From a virus: a stretch of DNA of 49,174 nt. Below, piece by piece: positions 16,632 to 24,433 of this stretch. Position numbers and translations under genes: made by a program. Each line of letters starts with the position of its first letter. Positions within the stretch are counted from its first letter, which is position 1. The stretch covers positions 1-49,174 of the IMG/VR virus record IMGVR_UViG_3300032006_000014. The stretch is one strand, 5' to 3'. The notes beneath the pieces were generated by a model. It saw only the letters and a list, made by a program, of their open reading frames with translations, had not been told where the DNA came from and did no database searches.

Positions 16632-16811
16632 CTATTTCTTAACCTTATACCATATTATACGGGCTAGTCCAATTCCACCAACAACTACTGAAGTCCATGC
16701 AACGATTTGTAGAGTAAGTATATCTTCTCCAAAACCATGCCTAGAAAGATCAGCTATAATTCCACCAAATAATATTAATGGTATTGGAAAATAAGCTTTT
16801 AAAAAGTTCAT
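16632..16811 (-). CDS. Small two-transmembrane protein in the tail module
   Basis: A 59-residue reading frame from ATG at 16811 to TAG, with GGAG 5 bases upstream. It has two hydrophobic segments, about residues 8-20 (FPIPLILFGGIIA) and 36-54 (IVAWTSVVVGGIGLARIIW), separated by a charged loop (DLSRHGFGED), and a basic C-terminus (YKVKK). The gene fits exactly between the tape measure and distal tail genes with 8- and 10-base gaps. It could be a holin-like protein or a virion membrane-interaction peptide; the sequence does not decide. It is too short to be found by common ORF cut-offs. Confidence 0.75.
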   Translation of the reverse strand: MNFLKAYFPIPLILFGGIIADLSRHGFGEDILTLQIVAWTSVVVGGIGLARIIWYKVKK

Positions 16812-16819
16812 TTTATCTC

Positions 16820-18523
16820 CTAACTATAGTATCCACCAGACGGTGAGGATGGATTCAATGTCATTCCTGAAGTATCAAAGCTTGATAAACCAAACTGTCT
16901 AGCTAAACCAGCTTCGTTAGACATATATTTGTCGTGTTCACTTATTTGATCCCCTGTAATATGAACATTTACACTTACTTCTTGAGGCTTTTGTTGTTTT
17001 TGTTCCGCCCAACTCTGCAACTCCGTTGCTGCCATTCTCAAAGCTGGGGAACTCTTGTGATCCCCAAATGGTTTTAAGACATCCAAAACGTCTGCCATAA
17101 AATTAAGCCCCCAAGCCATCATATTTGCGACTTTTGGGGCTATCCAATCCCACCCAGTTTTGATCCAACCAAAAAATGGGTCTAAAATTTTATTATAAAT
17201 CCAGAATGGAGCCTTTAAAATAAATGTTATTACATCAAAAATTGCTTTAATTAAAGGCCAAATAAGCTTAACAATTACTTTACCTATGACCCATAAAATC
17301 ATTTTGCCAACTGGAAGAATTATATTGTCAAATGCACGTATTATAAGATCAATCCACGGTTTAACTGCTTCCCACATTGGATGAAATATTTCATCCATAA
17401 ATTCGTCAAGAATTGGTTGTATAGTATCCCTTACAATTTTTAAAATATCCTCAAGATGAGGCATAAAAGTATCAACTATTTTATTAACTATTGGGAATAA
17501 CTCGTTATTAACCCAATCCATAAATTCTACAGCAATCTCACCTAAAGATACTATAATAGGTTTCACTAGAGGCCATGCTATATCCCATAGACTATGAACT
17601 ATATTAAATGTAGTCTCAAGAAAATTTTTATAGAAATCTCTAACCTCATCATACATTCGAGAAACTATTGGAAACATATCATCTACTATAAAATTATATA
17701 CATCATCTAAAGTAGGAACTAACCAATCAAATATATCCGAAAATATCGGAAGCATATCGTTTTTAAACCATTCATAGGTCTTTTCAAGTTCATTCCATAT
17801 AAAATCTAAGACGGGCTTTATTCTACCCCAAACTTCTGTTAAAAACCAAGTCTTAATTGCGGGGAAGTTATCTTGAATTATACCAAAAATTTCCTGTAGT
17901 AAAGCCCATTTTTCTGATAACCAATCGCCCATCCCTGCAAATTTACCGATTATAATTCCAAATAAATTCTTTATTATAGGGAATACATTTCCTTCTAACC
18001 AATCAAACCCTTTTTGGGCCATTTCTGCTACCCAAGGTATTTTATCACCAAGTGTTTGAATAACTTTTGCGAATAGGGGCATGAAAGGTGCTAGAATTAC
18101 ATCTACAAATCCGCCTAAGATTTGGAATAATGCACCTAACGTACTGGTAAATATCTGTGATTGACGTAATAAGGCACTAATACCAATATTAATACCTAAT
18201 ATACCCATACCCTTACTCAGTAATCCTTTGGCGAGTTTAGGCATACCTATGACGCTTTTAGCAACACTACTTAACCCTCCTACCATAACACTACTAGCCT
18301 TATTAGCCATCTTCATGCTAGTAATACCCATTTTGGTTCCAGTTCGGGCAAGTTTACCTATTTTAGAATTATAAACGGAATTAGCTATGTTTGTAGCTTT
18401 TTGAACACCTTGATCTTTCTTGTCAGAAACATATTGTTTAGCTTGAGATACAGCACTAGTCATTAGACCTACTGTATTCAAAGTATTCATAAATATACTT
18501 CCAACTGTTTGACCGTCTGGCAT
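16820..18523 (-). CDS. Tail tape-measure protein
   Basis: 567 residues, long amphipathic and hydrophobic helices throughout, rich in Trp, Phe, Ile and Pro. The N-terminal ~130 residues are Lys/Ser/Ala-rich helices; two strongly hydrophobic stretches lie near 105-165. From about 170 to 470 a degenerate unit recurs, with a core like (N/D)x(L/M)FPI(I/V) followed by a helix (GNVFPII, NDMLPIF, DDMFPIV, NELFPIV). It directly follows the tail chaperone frameshift product, the standard siphophage order. By the usual 0.15 nm per residue, the tail would be about 85 nm (inference). The start is supported by AGGAG. Confidence 0.88.
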   Translation of the reverse strand: MPDGQTVGSIFMNTLNTVGLMTSAVSQAKQYVSDKKDQGVQKATNIANSVYNSKIGKLARTGTKMGITSMKMANKASSVMVGGLSSVAKSVIGMPKLAKGLLSKGMGILGINIGISALLRQSQIFTSTLGALFQILGGFVDVILAPFMPLFAKVIQTLGDKIPWVAEMAQKGFDWLEGNVFPIIKNLFGIIIGKFAGMGDWLSEKWALLQEIFGIIQDNFPAIKTWFLTEVWGRIKPVLDFIWNELEKTYEWFKNDMLPIFSDIFDWLVPTLDDVYNFIVDDMFPIVSRMYDEVRDFYKNFLETTFNIVHSLWDIAWPLVKPIIVSLGEIAVEFMDWVNNELFPIVNKIVDTFMPHLEDILKIVRDTIQPILDEFMDEIFHPMWEAVKPWIDLIIRAFDNIILPVGKMILWVIGKVIVKLIWPLIKAIFDVITFILKAPFWIYNKILDPFFGWIKTGWDWIAPKVANMMAWGLNFMADVLDVLKPFGDHKSSPALRMAATELQSWAEQKQQKPQEVSVNVHITGDQISEHDKYMSNEAGLARQFGLSSFDTSGMTLNPSSPSGGYYS

Positions 18524-18534
18524 TTATAATTCTC

Positions 18535-18765
18535 CTATATTGTTGGCATGTGAGGAGCCGTTTGACGGGCTTGATCCTCGGCTTGTTTTTGCTCTATAGC
18601 AATATCTATGCCAATAACTAAATTAATTTCATTTTCCGAGAATTCTTGTATAGCATTCCACGGAATCCCCCGCTTTAACAGTTGAAGTATAGTAACCCAA
18701 TAATAGTATAATCGTCCTTCTTCAGGAGGGAATTCTCCTGCGCCTCTTAGAAAGACTAAGACCCT
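18535..18765 (-). CDS. Tail assembly chaperone C-terminal extension made by -1 frameshift (GT-type)
   Basis: No gene starts here by the usual rules, but the -1 frame relative to the upstream chaperone stays open for 76 codons from the slippery run to TAG at 18535, just before the tape-measure ribosome-binding site. The product continues RVLVFLRGAGEFPPEEGR, then a helical part (YYYWVTILQLLKRGIPWNAI) and an acidic-polar end. This is the lambda gpG/gpGT arrangement: the fusion would be about 206 residues, and the ratio of short to long forms helps load the tape measure. Without frameshifting this 230-base stretch would be a gap in an otherwise packed genome. Confidence 0.87.
   Translation of the reverse strand, partial: RVLVFLRGAGEFPPEEGRLYYYWVTILQLLKRGIPWNAIQEFSENEINLVIGIDIAIEQKQAEDQARQTAPHMPTI
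18723..18761 (-). promoter_or_regulatory. Two hairpins downstream of the slippery site
   Basis: Reading the mRNA, TCTTAG / loop of 5 / CTAAGA (18761-18745) begins 3 bases after the slippery run and contains the short-form stop codon. CAGGAG / loop of 6 / CTCCTG (18740-18723) follows 4 bases later. Both arms are perfect. They may act as frameshift stimulators; the first is AU-rich and weak. Confidence 0.5.
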
Positions 18766-19154
18766 TTTTTTACATCATCGGGGTTTAATTGATTACCATC
18801 GCTACCAAAAGCTTGCGGAACTAAAGCTTCTAAAGCTGCTCCTAATCTTCCATCAATTGACAGTAGAAAAGCTTCTGTAGTTTTCCCCCAAGGAGCCTCA
18901 AGAATCATTTCTTTCAAGCATTCTCTTACATAGACATCCCCACTAAATGATGTTTTACCACCATCTGACCAATTAAGGCACTTAGAAATTAACTGGTTTC
19001 GTCTACTCCAAGATAATTGTTTTACCGTAATGCTAAAACTTTCTCCTGTTTCGTCTATCGTTACCGTTTTTTCTATAGGGACATTCTGTATTTGATATTT
19101 GCTTAAATCAAATGACTGTCCTGCTCTGGGTTTACTATTCTTTGCTGTTGTCAT
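18756..19154 (-). CDS. Tail assembly chaperone, short form (G-type)
   Basis: 132 residues. It has a conserved-looking core: ETGESFSITVKQLSW, Arg-rich RRNQLISKCL, then EAPWGKTTEAFLLSIDGRLG and LEALVP. This pattern, with an ETGE strand start and an EAPWG motif, is seen in siphophage tail assembly chaperones. It lies between the tail tube and tape-measure genes and carries a slippery heptamer close to its end. The chaperone coats the tape measure before tube polymerisation. It has a good ribosome-binding site (GAGAGG). Confidence 0.85.
   Translation of the reverse strand: MTTAKNSKPRAGQSFDLSKYQIQNVPIEKTVTIDETGESFSITVKQLSWSRRNQLISKCLNWSDGGKTSFSGDVYVRECLKEMILEAPWGKTTEAFLLSIDGRLGAALEALVPQAFGSDGNQLNPDDVKKGS
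18762..18771 (-). promoter_or_regulatory. Slippery site for programmed -1 frameshifting
   Basis: On the mRNA, seven A then GGG. In the reading frame of the upstream gene this is A AAA AAA G, a canonical X XXY YYZ heptamer, four codons (including stop) from the end of the short form. Slipping back one base opens the 76-codon extension. Two inverted repeats lie just downstream and may stimulate slipping. Confidence 0.85.
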
Positions 19155-19172
19155 AAAATCCTCTCTTTTAAT

Positions 19173-20906
19173 TTATGGATATACTGGTACACTATCCTCT
19201 ATAGTAATTTTTAGTTTTCTAAATATTAAATCTGCGTCTACTTGGAACGGATTATCCGTAGTCAAGTTATGTGGTGCAGAATTTATAAATAAACCTTGAG
19301 AGTTTAATGCATGTGAGGGTGTCGTTGGACTACCCGCAGTAGTACTCCCCGGTATATCTATTGTAATTTTATCGTTTGCGCCTCTTTCAAATACTAGAGA
19401 AGCCGTAAAGCCCGTGCGAGCATTATTAGCTGCGCCTCCACCGTAGTGACCCTCTAATAACAATTGCTTAAATAATTCTAACGCCCCTGCTTGGGAATTA
19501 GAATTTGCGGCAACTGTATCAGGAAGAGCCAATGAAGCACTCATAGAATACTCTCTTGCTCCTTCTCTGATTTCATATGGCCCACGATGTCGATCACCTT
19601 GTCTACCTATGTAGTATCTAGGCTCTTCACCGTTAGCTATTGACAATGAGAAACTTCGCATTCTAGCAACTTCTTGTCCATAGAATTTAACTGTTCCATT
19701 AGAAAAGTAATAAGGTTCAGTTGTTGGATAACCTGTGGCATCATTTTTGCCGGGTTCTCCAACATCATCTGAATCAATTTTTTGCATTAATCCAAATCTA
19801 GGCATATTAGCAGTTGGATTAGCACCACTAAATAATTGTGAATTTGTTTGAAGTTGTTGGTTATGTACCATGTCTAGGAAGTTTACTGAATCCCATGACA
19901 TTGTAACAAGTCCGCCTTCTTCAGCAGATATTGTCGAAGACCCTATCATGCCACCAACATATCTTCTATCAAAATCATTAGCTGCTGTCTCAGAACTATC
20001 TCTCATATGTATATGCCAAGAAACAGTATCTAAATCAACTGTCTCTTCAATTGTATGGGTATATGTAGCACCAGCACTTACTTCATCAATAGAAGTAGTA
20101 CCTGAATCATGATTAAATTGCAACGGGGCATTTAATTTCCACGTATTACCAGTAGGGTTCGCAATAAGTCTTCGTACTTCAGATATTGTAGTAGACCCAT
20201 CATCAATATTAATATAATCTCCTACAGCTAAACCAGTACCAGCAGATGCCGTAATATATATATCCCCCTTCTTTGCAGCCGCCATTGTTAATGATCCGCC
20301 TGTAAGAGAAGATGGTGTCGTTACGACTTTACCAATTGGGAACCTTAAAGGCCACCCATTAAGTAATACAATCCCGCTAACTGATCCTGAAAGAGTCTGT
20401 TGACCGGGATACGCAACTGACCAGTTACGTTTTGATTGTGTCCCTAAGAAACGTCTACCTTCTATTGACATTTCTGGATCGGGGGTATCTACAGTTTCGT
20501 ACACACCGGGAATATAAGTAATAAATTTATTATCATCATTACGTCCGCCCGCCCCACCAATCGCATTAATTTCTTTAACGTCTTGCCCTGATGGATGATA
20601 AAAAGCTGTTGGTCTATCTAAAATAAATGTTGTACCACTAATTGATTCAATTCTACGTACTTCATGTTCGTGTACAGTTGAAGCAGCTGATCCAGCTACC
20701 GTTCCAATACGAATCTGATCCCCAACTGTGAAGTTAGTAGCACTTGCTACAGTAATAGAACGAGAACCCGCATCAAATGCGGCATTAATTGTAGTAGACC
20801 CCCCACTTGAAGTTTCTGGGGTTCCTTCCATCATTTCAGGGTCACCGCCTTGGGCGGCTTCTGTTGCAAATGTTAATTGTGCTTGATCACTTCTATATAC
20901 AGCCAT
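19173..20906 (-). CDS. Major tail tube protein with inserted beta domains
   Basis: 577 residues, larger than a minimal tube protein. The start (MAVYRSDQAQLTFATEAAQ) and the closing part (YYIGRQGDRHRGPYEIREG..., FTASLVFERGANDKITIDIP, ...LIFRKLKITIED) follow tail-tube patterns. Two similar strand-rich inserts are visible near residues 48-100 (SITVASATNFTVGDQIRIG) and 205-260 (DIYITASAGTGLAVGDYINI), probably surface domains of the same fold decorating the tail. The position before the chaperone pair and tape measure supports the call. GGAGGAAC gives a strong start. Confidence 0.8.
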   Translation of the reverse strand: MAVYRSDQAQLTFATEAAQGGDPEMMEGTPETSSGGSTTINAAFDAGSRSITVASATNFTVGDQIRIGTVAGSAASTVHEHEVRRIESISGTTFILDRPTAFYHPSGQDVKEINAIGGAGGRNDDNKFITYIPGVYETVDTPDPEMSIEGRRFLGTQSKRNWSVAYPGQQTLSGSVSGIVLLNGWPLRFPIGKVVTTPSSLTGGSLTMAAAKKGDIYITASAGTGLAVGDYINIDDGSTTISEVRRLIANPTGNTWKLNAPLQFNHDSGTTSIDEVSAGATYTHTIEETVDLDTVSWHIHMRDSSETAANDFDRRYVGGMIGSSTISAEEGGLVTMSWDSVNFLDMVHNQQLQTNSQLFSGANPTANMPRFGLMQKIDSDDVGEPGKNDATGYPTTEPYYFSNGTVKFYGQEVARMRSFSLSIANGEEPRYYIGRQGDRHRGPYEIREGAREYSMSASLALPDTVAANSNSQAGALELFKQLLLEGHYGGGAANNARTGFTASLVFERGANDKITIDIPGSTTAGSPTTPSHALNSQGLFINSAPHNLTTDNPFQVDADLIFRKLKITIEDSVPVYP

Positions 20907-20943
20907 ATCGTTCCTCCATGTATATTATTATACTAAAAAACAA

Positions 20944-21372
20944 CTAAGTTTCTAATAGGACGGCATTATTTACTAGCTGTATATCTACCGTGCCTGTCCA
21001 CATGTTTACTTGTTCAGCAGTTTCTTCGTTAAATCCCATAAATTGTTGTCTTTGAAAATTTGTTAGGCTATGCATTCTATTATGGCAAAGTCGCCTAATT
21101 TCTGCCATAAGATCGTATAAACGTTGCCTACTTACATTTGTAAATACTTCCAACTCTATATTATACGTTCTGTTACCGTATTTCCAATTTCCAATAGGTT
21201 CTTCATCAAAGCTTCCAGAACGACCTATTACATGATCACCGACATTTAAATCAAAGCGTAATGGTTCATTTGCTCCATTAACTTCAATAAAAGATGGTTC
21301 AGCAACATTACTACCATTCCATTGCCCATCTAAATCTGCTAATACAGTCGTAATTGGTATAGGTTCAGGCAT
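20944..21372 (-). CDS. Probable tail terminator / tail completion protein
   Basis: 142 residues. Strand-rich N-terminal half, then YNIELEVFTNVSRQRLYDLM, a helix with basic residues (AEIRRLCHNRM), and a closing strand pair (MWTGTVDIQLVNNAV). This strand-helix-strand pattern and the location between the adaptor and tail tube fit tail terminators, which cap the tube and join it to the head. I infer this mainly from order. Its ATG overlaps the adaptor stop (TAATG). Confidence 0.62.
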   Translation of the reverse strand: MPEPIPITTVLADLDGQWNGSNVAEPSFIEVNGANEPLRFDLNVGDHVIGRSGSFDEEPIGNWKYGNRTYNIELEVFTNVSRQRLYDLMAEIRRLCHNRMHSLTNFQRQQFMGFNEETAEQVNMWTGTVDIQLVNNAVLLET

Positions 21373-22487
21373 TAAAACACCTCAAAAGAACGCAAAGAAT
21401 CTAGACGATCTTCTATTTCTGCTTGCCAACCGTCTATTTTTTGTGCTAATTGTACTCTGTCTGTACCACTTACGACTAAATTACCAAAATCTGAACTTCT
21501 AACTATGTCTATTGCGGCAAGCTTTTTTGCTAAATCCTGCACTATACCGCCTTGTCTATAGTCTGTATTTATATCTCTACCAGATAAATAAGTTACTTTT
21601 ACTGGCATTGTGAATTCACCACCACCCCATCTCCATACTGGAGCATTATATGACGTAAAACGTGCAGGAAGAAGGAAATATCTGGAAAAATGTACTAACC
21701 CTGTATCAGGGACAAGGAAATAATCTTTACTACGACCTTGTGTACGATCATCCCACGTTGCTCCATTCCATACCTGTAAACGTAATATTTTATAGGGGTC
21801 TGGTCTATCTAATTGAAAACCATTTAAATTAAATTGATGGTATTCGTTTTGTGTGTACGCTGGTCGCCATGACTTCCTAGTTTGGAAATCTATGACTGAT
21901 TGAGCCTCTAGAATAAACTGTTCTACCGTTCCCTGTGAAGGAGTTGTAGTAGTTGTAAAATCTGTTGTACTTGTTATATTACCAAGTTGTAATAATTCAA
22001 ATACATCTTTAGTTGTACAATATGCTGTATACGCCCGCATTTGTATACGTCTAACTGTGGGTGCAGTAGTTACACTTGTAGGAGAAGAGGCTCTTATCCA
22101 ATATTTTGTAATACTGTTTACGGCAGTTGTTGCCCAACCATTTACTAAATTATACGGAAATATCTCTGCCCCGTCCCTAGCAAATTCATATGGGCCACCT
22201 TCGTTGTCATCAGGATCAAGTTCGTATCGACCTGAAGCTGGAACAAATTCAGTCCATGCAGAGCCATTATAATACTCCCATTTAACTGAACCTAAATTGC
22301 CCGCTGTTTCCAAATCAAAAATAGCCATGTCAAACTTTGAATCATGACCTAAATATAAGAAATGGTTAGTTCCACCTAGTATACTAAAAACTGTCCCCGC
22401 TGGAGACTGTGCTTCTAATGTAACATCAGTAAAACTACTTCCATTATACGTAAATATTTTTGTGAATTCGGCTCCAGCAGTCGCCAT
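21372..22487 (-). CDS. Probable head-tail adaptor fused to an N-terminal beta domain
   Basis: 371 residues in two parts. Residues 1-150 are strand-rich with VKWEYYNGSAWTEF and ITKYWIRA, a domain also seen in phage neck and fibre proteins. From about 155 the helical start (YCTTKDVFELLQLGNI... VEQFILEAQSVIDFQTRKSW) resembles head-tail adaptor proteins of the gp6/HK97 kind. The C-terminus is helical (DLAKKLAAIDIVRSSDFG). It should bridge portal and tail; the portal is not in the window. The N-terminal fusion is unusual for this group. AGAGGT precedes the ATG. Confidence 0.65.
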   Translation of the reverse strand: MATAGAEFTKIFTYNGSSFTDVTLEAQSPAGTVFSILGGTNHFLYLGHDSKFDMAIFDLETAGNLGSVKWEYYNGSAWTEFVPASGRYELDPDDNEGGPYEFARDGAEIFPYNLVNGWATTAVNSITKYWIRASSPTSVTTAPTVRRIQMRAYTAYCTTKDVFELLQLGNITSTTDFTTTTTPSQGTVEQFILEAQSVIDFQTRKSWRPAYTQNEYHQFNLNGFQLDRPDPYKILRLQVWNGATWDDRTQGRSKDYFLVPDTGLVHFSRYFLLPARFTSYNAPVWRWGGGEFTMPVKVTYLSGRDINTDYRQGGIVQDLAKKLAAIDIVRSSDFGNLVVSGTDRVQLAQKIDGWQAEIEDRLDSLRSFEVF

Positions 22488-22495
22488 AATTACCT

Positions 22496-22768
22496 CTAAG
22501 TAGAGGGGTGTTCAACACTACGGTCTAGGTTTTCTCCCTCTATATTTGCTGCTTCTGAATTATCATCAGGAATGATATCCGCTACATCAGCTTCTTCTTC
22601 GGGAAGTTTTCCACGTAAATACATAGAAACTCCATTTAGATTTTGTATCTGTGTAACTAATTGTTCTCTCGCAGCATTTATTTTGTTTAATTCATCTACT
22701 AACTTTGTTAGCTGATCATTAACTGCATTTAAATCCGTCTGTACATCTGTCTCATTTAAAGTAGTCAT
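22496..22768 (-). CDS. Small coiled-coil hypothetical protein
   Basis: 90 residues. The first half is one long coiled coil (LNAVNDQLTKLVDELNKINA, then REQLVTQIQNLNG). The second half is acidic and disordered (EEEADVADIIPDDNSEAANI). It is the first gene after the operator-like promoter at 22.8 kb and precedes the adaptor, so a small neck or assembly-helper protein is plausible. GGGAG lies before the ATG. Confidence 0.7.
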   Translation of the reverse strand: MTTLNETDVQTDLNAVNDQLTKLVDELNKINAAREQLVTQIQNLNGVSMYLRGKLPEEEADVADIIPDDNSEAANIEGENLDRSVEHPST

Positions 22769-22811
22769 CTTAAACTCCCATCTTTTCTTTTTATCTAGAA
22801 CAGTACGTTCT

Positions 22812-22847
22812 GTATGGTATTATACCATACTAATTGTAGTTTTTCAA
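22812..22847 (-). promoter_or_regulatory. Promoter with a perfect palindrome over the -10 box
   Basis: On the minus strand TTGAAA (22842-22847), 17 bases, TATAAT (22819-22824). The 19-base sequence at 22812-22830 is a perfect inverted repeat with 9-base arms (GTATGGTAT) around a single central base, and it covers the -10 box. The arrangement is that of an operator that would block RNA polymerase when bound. It drives the neck and tail operon. The 114-base gap holding it has no other gene. Confidence 0.75.
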
Positions 22848-22882
22848 TATTTCTTATTTACTAATTTAAACCTTTGGGCCTT

Positions 22883-23125
22883 TTAATTATATGGTTCTAA
22901 ATAAATATTTCTTTCTCTATCTGATAAAGCATCGAACTCTTCTTTTAAAGATTCTATATGGGCATCTCTTTCTGTATCCCCTTCATCATCCTCTGTTCTA
23001 TCTTCAATTTGATTACGAAAAAAATTTATGACTATTACTTTTTTATCTGCATCACTTAATTTATTATACATAAATTCAGAAAGTACATCAAGTTGTTCAG
23101 ATTCTTTTAATTCTCTAATATCCAT
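22883..23125 (-). CDS. Small acidic hypothetical protein
   Basis: 80 residues, very acidic, mostly helical: LKESEQLDVLSEFMYNKL, then DKKVIVINFFRNQIEDR, then an Asp/Glu-rich loop and EEFDALSDRERNIYLEPYN. The pattern could be a small assembly scaffold or inhibitor, but I do not recognise it. AAAGGAG lies upstream at rather long spacing. It is the last gene before the operator-like promoter. Confidence 0.62.
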   Translation of the reverse strand: MDIRELKESEQLDVLSEFMYNKLSDADKKVIVINFFRNQIEDRTEDDEGDTERDAHIESLKEEFDALSDRERNIYLEPYN

Positions 23126-23141
23126 TATATAAAATTCTCCT

Positions 23142-24383
23142 TTATGCCGACTGTTTAATAATATCTAAAGCAACAACAAAATTACATTTTGGTGTAGGTC
23201 GCATTTGTGTTGCACTTAGCATACTACCTTCACTATAGCCAATTGATGCGGCTAACTTATTGCCTTCAGATAACCATATAGGCTGGGTTAAGATTTTATT
23301 TTGCACACCAGCTACCAAGCTTAATCCTTTTGTAATTGTGCCAACTGCAACATTACTTGCGGCGGTTATAATATCATTCCCAGCAGAATCGTGAATTGTA
23401 TTTGGAGTGGCTCCAGTTGCAGATAACCCTTGTACTTGAACCGTTAAAGATAAGCCGGGGCCTTCACCTGTAGCATATATTTGGTTAATTTTAGCTATAT
23501 ACCCTGTTGGTACTGCTAGTAATTCGGTTGCATCTGCCCCATTTAAACCAATCATTCTGGTATGGCTATAATCATAATTGCTACTACTACCAAAAGACGT
23601 AGTAGATGCCGATACCTCAACACTTCCTGTTGTTCCTGTTGGCGCATGGACTAAAGTATTTCTGTTTCTCTCATCATATGAACCTGTAGAGCCTATATCT
23701 GTTATATCTCCACCAGAAGGGTTAGCGGTAGAAAACGAATGACCATTAACATATCGTTCATGGCCTGTACTAAGCAAAATGGCATCTCCGGGATTTGCTG
23801 TCATTTCTTTGGTAGTGGATGAATTACCATAATAATGGTAGCCCGATGCATATTTACCTTGAAAAGCACCACTCCCTGTAGTTGCTCCGTCATGTAACTG
23901 TAATGTAAAAGGATCAGATTGTTTCACGTTATAAAGGGTGTACCCTCCATATGCAATACTACGATTACTATAATTAGACCAGTTACCTCCAAAAGATATA
24001 GTTAAAGTTTGGGCTGACCCTCCAGTTGGATTTAGCCAATAAAATAATTTGCTTCCACCTCTATCATGAGACCAATAATTACCGTCAAATACAGTTCCTG
24101 CTCCATCGGTTGACAAACTCATTTGCATATTGGATAAACGTGTACCAAAATCATTACTCCATGTCCATCCCGCAGTTCCTACAATAAATAATATCCTATT
24201 AGAAAATGCATTAGGAAAATTTGATGCCGATAAATTAAAAGTTTGGGAACCTGACCCCCAACCACTAGTTGTAACTTGACTAAACCATGAACCATATGCA
24301 TATACCACTTGTGAAGGTGACAATGACCACGCAAGTGTACCACCATATAATTCTCCGATTGACGCTATATTTGGATTTGCCAT
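23142..24383 (-). CDS. Probable tail fibre/adhesin structural protein
   Basis: 413 residues, rich in Gly, Ser, Asn, Trp and Tyr, with almost no Lys or Cys. The N-terminal ~270 residues contain aromatic strand repeats (AGWTWSNDFG, NYWSHDRGGSKLFYWLNP, SGYHYYGNSS). The C-terminal part (from TELLAVPTGYIAKINQIYAT) is a compact strand domain. Composition and position after the two giant fibre genes suggest a receptor-binding or tail-decoration protein. It could also be a head fibre. No catalytic motif is visible. Confidence 0.65.
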   Translation of the reverse strand: MANPNIASIGELYGGTLAWSLSPSQVVYAYGSWFSQVTTSGWGSGSQTFNLSASNFPNAFSNRILFIVGTAGWTWSNDFGTRLSNMQMSLSTDGAGTVFDGNYWSHDRGGSKLFYWLNPTGGSAQTLTISFGGNWSNYSNRSIAYGGYTLYNVKQSDPFTLQLHDGATTGSGAFQGKYASGYHYYGNSSTTKEMTANPGDAILLSTGHERYVNGHSFSTANPSGGDITDIGSTGSYDERNRNTLVHAPTGTTGSVEVSASTTSFGSSSNYDYSHTRMIGLNGADATELLAVPTGYIAKINQIYATGEGPGLSLTVQVQGLSATGATPNTIHDSAGNDIITAASNVAVGTITKGLSLVAGVQNKILTQPIWLSEGNKLAASIGYSEGSMLSATQMRPTPKCNFVVALDIIKQSA

Positions 24384-24404
24384 TTAATATACCCCTTATT
24401 TCTT

Positions 24405-24433
24405 ATTATACCATATTTTTAAGAATATGTGGA
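24405..24433 (-). promoter_or_regulatory. Possible promoter before the 413-residue structural gene
   Basis: On the minus strand TCCACA (24428-24433, 4 of 6 consensus), 17 bases, TATAAT (24405-24410). The -35 box falls in the last codons of the upstream fibre gene. The -10 has the same GTATAATA context as other promoters here. Confidence 0.45.

Noticed and set aside
16654-16659. TATAAT before the distal tail gene
   Set aside because: It lies within the codons of the small two-membrane-span gene and the -35 position (TTGGTG) matches poorly.
20927-20932. TATAAT before the tail tube gene as a firm promoter
   Set aside because: The hexamer at the -35 distance (TTAGAA) matches only half of the consensus. 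Kept only as part of the recurring -10 observation.
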